A stretch of 64,000 bases of DNA from Chryseobacterium candidae. GTDB lineage: Bacteria; Bacteroidota; Bacteroidia; Flavobacteriales; Weeksellaceae. Where the stretch lies: the NCBI RefSeq assembly GCF_004916905.1, contig NZ_SDLV01000058.1, positions 78,193 through 142,192 on the forward strand, read 5' to 3'. Position 1 is the stretch's first letter, and each line of letters starts with the position of its first letter. Both the position numbers and the translations under genes were made by a program. The notes beneath the pieces are model-generated. The model saw only the letters and a program-made list of their open reading frames with translations, was not told the DNA's origin and did not search any database. Below, one piece after another: positions 58,748 through 64,000 of the stretch.

Positions 58748-59391
58748 AGCGTTTTATCTACTTTTTGTTTCTTAAAATTCCAGTTGATCAGAGGAAGCTT
58801 TCTTCTTCCATTCTCATTCCATCCTCCAATTTGTATTCCTCTGAAATCTTTACATTGATTGTACAAACCGATCTGTATTCCCCGGCATTTCTGCCCGATA
58901 TTGGCCAATGGCGCTACAGAAACACCTTTCATCTCATGATGCAGATTAAAAAACGGAGAAACAGACATCCCGTTCGTCACAGCATACGTATTGATATTAC
59001 TCGAAACATTGATTTCCAGCCCATTGGTTACCGTAGGTTCCATATTGATGAGCGATAGCTGCAGTCCGTTAATGGTATTCATTTTTTCACGGGGAACAAT
59101 TACATAATCATCATTAAGATTCCAATGATCAGGCTGTAAAGTAAAAAGCATGAGTGGTGGAAGAAAAATGCCCATCACATTAAAACCCATTCCTAATCCG
59201 TTCACTTTTTTAGGCTTAAAATGATCTTCCTCATCATAATATTTAAATAAAACTCCATTGACATTTCTCACATTTTTTGAAGGTGAAGCTGCAATCAGTC
59301 TTGGTTTCAAAGAATCTAATTTTAGACTGTCTGATGCATAAGCCAGACTATTGATTAAAAGACCTGCTACTAATAAAATTCGTGTTTTCAT
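58744..59391 (-). CDS. Secreted protein with LA_2272-like surface repeats
   Basis: A 215-residue exported protein, signal peptide ILLVAGLLINSLAYAS. The second half has short repeats of the form GLQLSLINxxxxVTNGLEI, GVSVAPLANIGQKCRGIQIG and GLYNQCKDFRGIQIGGWN, the LA_2272 surface-antigen repeat. It opens a three-gene secreted operon divergent from a BetR-like regulator. A -7-like TAATTTTG lies at 59423-59416, and a palindrome matching one at the regulator promoter lies 53 bases further upstream at 59476-59492. Confidence 0.75.
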   Translation of the reverse strand: MKTRILLVAGLLINSLAYASDSLKLDSLKPRLIAASPSKNVRNVNGVLFKYYDEEDHFKPKKVNGLGMGFNVMGIFLPPLMLFTLQPDHWNLNDDYVIVPREKMNTINGLQLSLINMEPTVTNGLEINVSSNINTYAVTNGMSVSPFFNLHHEMKGVSVAPLANIGQKCRGIQIGLYNQCKDFRGIQIGGWNENGRRKLPLINWNFKKQKVDKTL

Positions 59392-59415
59392 AACTCGTTA
59401 TTTTAAATTACAGAT

Positions 59416-59423
59416 CAAAATTA
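59416..59423 (-). promoter_or_regulatory. -7 element of the secreted operon
   Basis: Minus strand TAATTTTG matches TAnnTTTG, 25 bases before the ATG at 59391. No TTG at -33, which would fit a promoter needing an activator. Confidence 0.4.
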
Positions 59424-59475
59424 TCCGCAGAAGACTCAGTTTCGAATGTGAAAAAAAATTAAAAAAAACATTCTG

Positions 59476-59492
59476 TTTGCGAAAATCGCAAA
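59476..59492. promoter_or_regulatory. Palindrome 1, candidate operator
   Basis: TTTGCGAAAATCGCAAA: 7-base arms around AAA. Same design as palindrome 2, with two compensating base changes (C-G to T-A). It lies upstream of the secreted operon promoter, an activator-type position. Confidence 0.6.
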
Positions 59493-59674
59493 ACGTGGGG
59501 TTGGAAGCAGGAAGAAAGAAGCCGGAAGTCATTTTGAGTGATCAATAGTAATAGTGATTATAAATCCTATTTATGTAGTAAACGGTTATATATTCTTTCG
59601 ATCTTCAATACCTCCCGGCTTCAAGCTTCCGTCCTTCTCAACAGAAAATCAACAACTCTTTCCACAAAAAATAC

Positions 59675-59682
59675 TACATTTG
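59675..59682 (+). promoter_or_regulatory. -7 element of the BetR-like regulator gene
   Basis: TACATTTG matches TAnnTTTG, 17 bases before the ATG at 59699, and overlaps the left arm of palindrome 2. Confidence 0.45.
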
Positions 59683-59695
59683 TGAAAATCACAAA
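59679..59695. promoter_or_regulatory. Palindrome 2, candidate operator overlapping the promoter
   Basis: TTTGTGAAAATCACAAA: 7-base arms around AAA. It covers the end of the -7 element and the likely transcription start of the regulator gene, a position expected for autorepression. Confidence 0.6.
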
Positions 59696-59698
59696 ACT

Positions 59699-60628
59699 AT
59701 GCACCAGGAAGCTTTATTGAAGGAAATCCGAAGAAAAATTGGTGAGAAATCTTTAAATGATGAGATTGCCAACATTCTTAACATCAGCTATGATGCAGCT
59801 CACAGAAGGACTTCAATGAAAGCCAAGTTCAGTTTTGAGGAAGCTCTGGAACTCGCCAAATATTATCAGATCTCTCTGGATCAGTTTCTGGGAACGGAAA
59901 ATCAGTTGGTGGTCAAAAGAACGCAACCTGTAAAAACCACCGAAGATCTTTTAAATTATTTCGAGAACTCTTTGAAAATTTTGAATGTTTTTCAGAACAT
60001 CACCAATTCCAAAGTATTTTATTCTGCAAAAGACATCCCGTTTTTTTATACTATTTCAGATTCAATGCTGTCTCGTTTCAAGTTTTATGTCTGGATGAAT
60101 TTATTGAACCAGGATAAGTTTTTAAGTCCGTTTCATGAGTTTACGATGGAATACCATTCTGTAAAAAACGAGATGCTGAAAGATCTTTATGATAAACAAA
60201 ACGTAACGGAAATATGGAATGACACCACCATTATGAGTGCTTTAAGACAAATTTCGTTCTATTATGAAATGGGTTTATTAAAGAAAAATGATGTGGATCT
60301 TATTCTGGAAGATCTGAAAAAATTACTGGAAGGGCTCGAAATCAAAACACTTGAAAAAACTAATTTTCAGATCTATGTGAATGATTTAGTCATTTTAAAT
60401 AACAGTATTTTATTTAAAAATGAAGAACAATGTTCCTTTTTTGTACCTTTCAGCATGTTCGGATATATGATGACCAATGATAAAATTACGTGTGAGGATT
60501 CTCTGAGCTATTTTGAGCATCAGATCAAAAATTCCAGATCGCTGAATGAATCCGGAAACAGGGAAAGAAAAATATTTTTCAATAAAATGTACGACCAGAT
60601 TGACCGTTTAAAACAAAATTTATCATAA
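59699..60628 (+). CDS. BetR-like helix-turn-helix transcriptional regulator
   Basis: A 309-residue protein. Residues 1-65 form an XRE/BetR-like HTH (EIRRKIGEKSLNDEIANIL, NISYDAAHRRTSMKAKFSFEEALELAKYYQI). The rest is a helical domain of unknown ligand (FYVWMNLLNQDKFLSPFHEF and so on). It lies divergent from the LA_2272-like operon; two identical-design palindromes lie in the intergenic region, one over its own promoter. It probably represses itself and controls the neighbouring operon. That role is inference. Confidence 0.75.
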   Translation: MHQEALLKEIRRKIGEKSLNDEIANILNISYDAAHRRTSMKAKFSFEEALELAKYYQISLDQFLGTENQLVVKRTQPVKTTEDLLNYFENSLKILNVFQNITNSKVFYSAKDIPFFYTISDSMLSRFKFYVWMNLLNQDKFLSPFHEFTMEYHSVKNEMLKDLYDKQNVTEIWNDTTIMSALRQISFYYEMGLLKKNDVDLILEDLKKLLEGLEIKTLEKTNFQIYVNDLVILNNSILFKNEEQCSFFVPFSMFGYMMTNDKITCEDSLSYFEHQIKNSRSLNESGNRERKIFFNKMYDQIDRLKQNLS

Positions 60629-60723
60629 AGACCTTCTATAGCTAACGAACTTTTGAGGGGTATTTTTATGAAAAAGGGTATTTTAAAAAAGCAGGAAAGA
60701 AAAACCTATTGGCTTATTGTAAA

Positions 60724-61266
60724 CTATTCGTCTTTCTTTGAAGAAACCAGAAAAACATCGATAAGACCTTCAGGAAGTTCCATTTTGATGGTTCTTTCTT
60801 CTCTGTCCACTTCAAGAATCCAGTCTTTGATCATAGGAATAACCACTTCTTTCCCATCAAGATTGGTAATGAAATACACTTGCGCTGTCTGATCATTTAC
60901 AGATCTGATCACGCCACAGTTGTTATCATCCTGATCAAAAATCTCGAATCCGATGATTTCGTGGTAGTAGAATTGTTTTCCTGAAAGTTTAGGCAGTGAA
61001 GCAAGTGGAAGGTAAACACTTTTACCCAACACCTGATCTACCATAGCCTCAGAAGAATTTTTGAATGCAAGATTCAGAGCATCCAGTTTGCTCCATGATG
61101 ATTTTTCAATAAAAAATGGAACCAATAATCCGTTGATTTCAACGAATATTGATTCCAGTTTATTGTAAAGCTCGGGCTGATCGGTATCCAATTTAAGGAT
61201 TACGTTACCCGCAAGTCCATGTCTGCGTGTGATTTTACCTAAAAAATAGCAATCTTCTTTACGCAT
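60724..61266 (-). CDS. rimM: Ribosome maturation factor RimM
   Basis: A 180-residue protein. N-terminal RimM domain (CYFLGKITRRHGLAGNVILKLDTD) and C-terminal PRC-barrel (YYHEIIGFEIFD, GKEVVIPMIKDWILEVD). RimM assists 30S head assembly around S19 and 16S rRNA helices 31/33b. It is 14 bases after rpsP in the usual rpsP-rimM order. Confidence 0.94.
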   Translation of the reverse strand: MRKEDCYFLGKITRRHGLAGNVILKLDTDQPELYNKLESIFVEINGLLVPFFIEKSSWSKLDALNLAFKNSSEAMVDQVLGKSVYLPLASLPKLSGKQFYYHEIIGFEIFDQDDNNCGVIRSVNDQTAQVYFITNLDGKEVVIPMIKDWILEVDREERTIKMELPEGLIDVFLVSSKKDE

Positions 61267-61280
61267 AACAGGGTTTGTTC

Positions 61281-61847
61281 TTAAGCTTCAGTGTTTTCTT
61301 CAGTTTCAGCAGCAGGAGCTTCTCCTTCTGTAGCTTCAGCAACAACTTCTTCAGCAGGTGCATTTGCAGCTTCTTCAGCAGCTTTAGCATCAGCTTCAGC
61401 TTGTGCAGCAGCAGCAACTCTGGCTTCGTTTACTTTTACTTCAGCTTCTAAAGCAGCTTTCTTAGCATCAGCTTTAGCTGTAGCTAAACCGTCTACTTTA
61501 CCTTGTACTTTAGCATCTTTAGCTTCTACCCAGGCATTGAATCTTTTTTCAGCTTCAGCTTCATCAAAAGCACCTTTAGCTACACCACCTTGTAAGTGTT
61601 TTTTGTAAAGAGCACCTTTGTAAGATAAAATAGCTCTAGCAGTATCAGTTGGCTGAGCACCGTTGTTTAACCACTGTACAGCAGAATCAACGTTCAATTC
61701 GATAGTTGCCGGGTTAGTAATTGGGTTGTAAGTACCTAGTTTTTCGATGAATCTACCATCTCTTCTAGCTCTAGAATCTGCAACCACGATGTGGAAAAAA
61801 GGCTTTCCTTTTTTACCGTGTCTTTGTAATCTGATTTTTACTGACAT
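61281..61847 (-). CDS. rpsP: 30S ribosomal protein S16 with long acidic tail
   Basis: 188 residues. The S16 core (SVKIRLQRHGKKGKPFFHIV, YNPITNPATIELNVDSAVQWLNNGAQPTD) covers the first 80 or so residues. The remaining about 100 residues are alanine-, glutamate- and lysine-rich (AEADAKAAEEAANAPAEEV and similar), a tail seen in Bacteroidota S16 but absent from Escherichia coli S16 (82 residues). ATG at 61847. A -7 element TATCTTTG lies at 61903-61896. Confidence 0.95.
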   Translation of the reverse strand: MSVKIRLQRHGKKGKPFFHIVVADSRARRDGRFIEKLGTYNPITNPATIELNVDSAVQWLNNGAQPTDTARAILSYKGALYKKHLQGGVAKGAFDEAEAEKRFNAWVEAKDAKVQGKVDGLATAKADAKKAALEAEVKVNEARVAAAAQAEADAKAAEEAANAPAEEVVAEATEGEAPAAETEENTEA

Positions 61848-61895
61848 AATGTTTGAATTTTACGGGAACTCGTCCCAGTTAAATATTTAAGAGTG

Positions 61896-61903
61896 CAAAG
61901 ATA
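61896..61903 (-). promoter_or_regulatory. -7 element of the rpsP-rimM operon
   Basis: Minus strand TATCTTTG, 48 bases before the rpsP ATG. In the leader a small GGGA/TCCC hairpin is possible. Confidence 0.45.
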
Positions 61904-62070
61904 ATAAAAAAGTTTGAAGTAAAAAGCTCTGAGTGAAAAGTTTTATAAATTCAAATTGTTTTTTTAATTAATCAGTGTAAAAGAGAAGACTGTTGAAATA
62001 ATAACAGAAATTAAAACAGCCATGAAAACAACAAAATTATCTCTTGTCTTTCCTGTAAATATCCTTCATT

Positions 62071-62580
62071 TTACACTTCACCCATATAGAAAAGTCCCAG
62101 ACACTTCTGGTTTTCCTCAATAGTAAGAGAGTTTTTCAACTCGTCTACAATTTTGGGAGAACTCCAGTAGCACCCAATATTATTTGCAGTGCAGGTAAGA
62201 TACATATTCTGTACGGCCATTGATGTGGCTGCTATTTCTTCCCATTCCGGAACCATACCACTGAAATTGACTACGATAGAAACGACAACATTGGCTTTAT
62301 TGATTTTGAAACCAATATCATTGTATTTTTTTTCCAGAAAAAGCGGTTCGGGTGTAGTGGCTTTATAGATAGCCTGCATTTCTGATGCCAGCTGTGCTTT
62401 TTCTTCCCCTTTGAATATTTTGAAACGCCAGGGTTTAGTACGTTTATGATTGGGAGCCAATGTAGCAGCGTTTAAAATCTCCTCCAAAACTTCCTGAGGG
62501 ATTTCCGCATCGGTATAATCCTTCGGAAAAACACTTCTTCTTTGCTCTATGATTTCTTTTAAAATGGATGCATTATTCAT
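62071..62580 (-). CDS. Nitroreductase family protein, short C-terminus
   Basis: A 169-residue flavin reductase-type protein. FMN-binding IIEQRRSVFPKDYTD, NAATLAPNHKRTKPWRFKIF, EEIAATSMAVQNMYLTCTANNIGCYWSSP and LGLFYMGEV. It ends directly after the GLFYMG motif, where related proteins continue 10-20 residues to a basic/tryptophan-containing end. Either a natural short form or a mutated stop. A -7-like TAAATTTG lies at 62593-62586, only 5 bases before the ATG, so the mRNA could be leaderless. Substrate unknown. Confidence 0.82.
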   Translation of the reverse strand: MNNASILKEIIEQRRSVFPKDYTDAEIPQEVLEEILNAATLAPNHKRTKPWRFKIFKGEEKAQLASEMQAIYKATTPEPLFLEKKYNDIGFKINKANVVVSIVVNFSGMVPEWEEIAATSMAVQNMYLTCTANNIGCYWSSPKIVDELKNSLTIEENQKCLGLFYMGEV

Positions 62581-62626
62581 ACCTGCAAATTTACAACATG
62601 AAATTCAATCCATTGCATTTAAAACA

Positions 62627-63262
62627 TCAACTATTGATAGCTATTTTATAATTTTTATACGCTTTGTAATTACTTATGATAAAGGTTATAAGAATGATTA
62701 AGATCAATAATATCCCCAGCCATCTTTCATATTCTTCTCCTTCCACAGGATTCAGCATGTACAAGGCAATAAAACTTATAGCATACACCACTCCGGCCCT
62801 TATCCAATTACGGCCGGGATCTGGATATTCTTTTACCACACTTGTCTTGTTATAATTAAAAATTGGAAGCAGTTTATGCTGATCCCACACTACCAATATG
62901 AAAACAGCTATCATCATTAAAGATGTTATCATCCATGTTCCAGTAAAGGAGAGACTGATAGTAATGATCCATATATTAGTCAATATAGCCAGAAACATCA
63001 ATGCTCCAAGTGTTGCGAAACGCTGAGTCATCAGTAGAATTCCGGCTGTTAGCTGTGCCAGTCCTAAGAAATTCCAATAAAAACCAGACCGATAAAGAGC
63101 TTCAAAGAAATACCCGATCGGATGATCTGTTGAAATTCTTGTGAACCTCTCCCCCAATAGCTTTACCAGTCCTGACGGAAAAAAAGCAAAGCCCACCAGA
63201 TATCTCAGATGTATAATTACCCAATGATTGAACCTGCTGGTTCTTAAATTATCAAATTTCAT
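62627..63262 (-). CDS. DoxX-like integral membrane protein
   Basis: A 211-residue membrane protein. Segments HLRYLVGFAFFPSGLVKLLG (DoxX-like first helix), FLGLAQLTAGILLMTQ, ALMFLAILTNIWIITISL, MITSLMMIAVFILVVW, VVYAISFIALYMLN and LLILIILITFIISNY give about six helices. The pattern is close to DoxX-type proteins but no full motif is seen. Function unknown. Confidence 0.65.
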   Translation of the reverse strand: MKFDNLRTSRFNHWVIIHLRYLVGFAFFPSGLVKLLGERFTRISTDHPIGYFFEALYRSGFYWNFLGLAQLTAGILLMTQRFATLGALMFLAILTNIWIITISLSFTGTWMITSLMMIAVFILVVWDQHKLLPIFNYNKTSVVKEYPDPGRNWIRAGVVYAISFIALYMLNPVEGEEYERWLGILLILIILITFIISNYKAYKNYKIAINS

Positions 63263-63379
63263 GGTTATATATTTCTGATGTCCAAAATATTAAATAAAAA
63301 GAAAACTTCAAATAAATTTGAAGCTTTCTTTTATGATCCATTCATGATTTAGTTGTGAGGCAAAATTTGCTATGCACAT

Positions 63380-63829
63380 TTATAATACTTCCACAATTTT
63401 CTGATGGATTTTGTTTAGGGTAAATTCATCGCCTGGTTTCATGCCCATCATTTTTTTTGCCATAGGACTTTCCGGAGATATCGCGTAAAACCTGTCTCCT
63501 TCAAAAAAGAATTCACCTAATGACACTGATATATAAAACCTGGCTTTGTTGGTGATGACCAGCGAGCCAAGCTGTACTCTTTCTGTAGCTGTATTCAGGA
63601 CTTTTGCCATATTTATTTTAAGATCATTCAAAGCCCCCAGCTGTCGCTGCATCTGATAAATCTCCTCTTGCATCTCTTCTCTCATGCTGTCATATTTCGG
63701 AGTTTTTTTAATATCGCGGCTGGCTTCAAGGGTAAATTCAATAAAGCTTTTAAGCTTTTCAATTTTCTCTGCAATGATTGTCTTCACAAAGTCTCTGATA
63801 TCACTTTTTTCAAATACAATCTTCTCCAT
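63380..63829 (-). CDS. GreA/GreB-family-like transcription factor
   Basis: A 149-residue protein. N-terminal coiled coil (about 12-75: IAEKIEKLKSFIEFTLEAS, MREEMQEEIYQMQRQLGAL) and C-terminal FKBP-like GreA domain (GSLVITNKARFYISVSLGE, YAISPESPMAKKMMGMKPGDEF). The layout is that of Gre factors, but the coiled-coil tip lacks an obvious acidic pair, so it may act on RNA polymerase without cleavage activity. ATG at 63829. Confidence 0.75.
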   Translation of the reverse strand: MEKIVFEKSDIRDFVKTIIAEKIEKLKSFIEFTLEASRDIKKTPKYDSMREEMQEEIYQMQRQLGALNDLKINMAKVLNTATERVQLGSLVITNKARFYISVSLGEFFFEGDRFYAISPESPMAKKMMGMKPGDEFTLNKIHQKIVEVL

Positions 63830-64000
63830 ACAATCGATTCTTTATATAAAGATAATATTTTTAGAATAATATTTCAATAACGTAATGGAAAATAACTTTT
63901 GAAAAATGGGCATTATCCGCAAAAATGAAAGTATAGAAGACTATGATTACACTCTATGACTAGTCCTAAAATAGGTTGACATAAAATTAGACAATATTTA
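63830..64000. other. Window edge, possible end of an insertion sequence
   Basis: After about 130 ordinary bases the window ends with CTAGTCCTAAAATAGGTTGAC (63959 onwards), a sequence that resembles terminal inverted repeats of IS elements in this group. Nothing else is seen. Very uncertain. Confidence 0.25.

Noticed and set aside
61291..61608. Antisense alanine/serine-rich ORF opposite rpsP
   Set aside because: It mirrors the repetitive Ala/Glu codons of the S16 tail and has no independent evidence.
62000..62070. Frameshifted continuation of the nitroreductase
   Set aside because: None of the three downstream frames restores a recognisable nitroreductase C-terminus, so a simple indel is not supported.

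Overview
The window looks like a chromosomal segment of a Bacteroidota bacterium, most probably a Chryseobacterium-type member of the Weeksellaceae. The DNA is AT-rich. Genes lack obvious Shine-Dalgarno sequences. Several starts are preceded by the Bacteroidota promoter pattern (TTG, about 17-19 bases, TAnnTTTG). The gene content (secreted proteins with the GINTxxP motif, TPR-AraC membrane regulators, GTP-less class I RNR, LanB/LanC with a Bacteroidota-style precursor) fits this group. This assignment is inference from sequence features, not from a database search.

Region 1 (1-12512, minus strand) is the promoter-proximal part of a surface polysaccharide locus. It reads, in transcription order, a UDP-sugar 4,6-dehydratase, Wza-like export lipoprotein, Wzc-like tyrosine autokinase, UDP-HexNAc 6-dehydrogenase, L-2-hydroxyglutarate oxidase, aminotransferase, N-acetyltransferase, Gfo/Idh/MocA dehydrogenase, polysaccharide deacetylase-like protein and a truncated ATP-grasp gene. 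The 6-dehydrogenase, 3-dehydrogenase, aminotransferase and acetyltransferase make up the Wbp/Wlb route to UDP-2,3-diacetamido-2,3-dideoxyglucuronate. The oxidase probably clears the 2-hydroxyglutarate released by that route. A good promoter lies at 12566-12593.

Region 2 (12870-22468, minus) holds recX, glyA, a thioredoxin-reductase-like flavoprotein with a heptamer repeat in its leader, a GT39-type membrane glycosyltransferase, and a four-gene MacAB-like ABC export operon with two different FtsX permeases.

Region 3 (22893-26847, plus) is the class I ribonucleotide reductase operon. It is interrupted by a TIR-domain gene of the Cap12/Pycsar-effector type that starts 2 bases after nrdB. A small ABM-like gene follows and then nrdA. 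A perfect DnaA box lies just upstream of nrdB.

Region 4 (27351-42815) is a mixture of secreted proteins, DUF72, small hypotheticals, an HD hydrolase with an alpha/beta hydrolase, a ribokinase-like gene, DUF4241, valS, a DUF1573 protein, PPK2, the RNase P RNA gene (minus strand, 39400-39726), an ECF sigma factor with a membrane partner, and an acyl-CoA synthetase.

Region 5 (43146-51827, plus) is the most interesting accessory block. It is a class I lanthipeptide gene cluster: a secreted carboxypeptidase-regulatory/hydrolase fusion, a 60-residue precursor with four core cysteines, a leaky terminator-like hairpin, a luciferase-like flavin oxidoreductase, LanC, full-length LanB, a DUF6625-type glycosyltransferase-like protein and a small C39-like protein without the catalytic cysteine. 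No transporter or leader protease is present in the window.

Region 6 (51899-64000) carries rpoN, asnS, a decayed small gene, a TPR-AraC regulator, a three-gene secreted operon divergent from a BetR-like regulator with two matching palindromes between them, then rimM, rpsP, a short nitroreductase, a DoxX-like membrane protein and a GreA/GreB-like factor.
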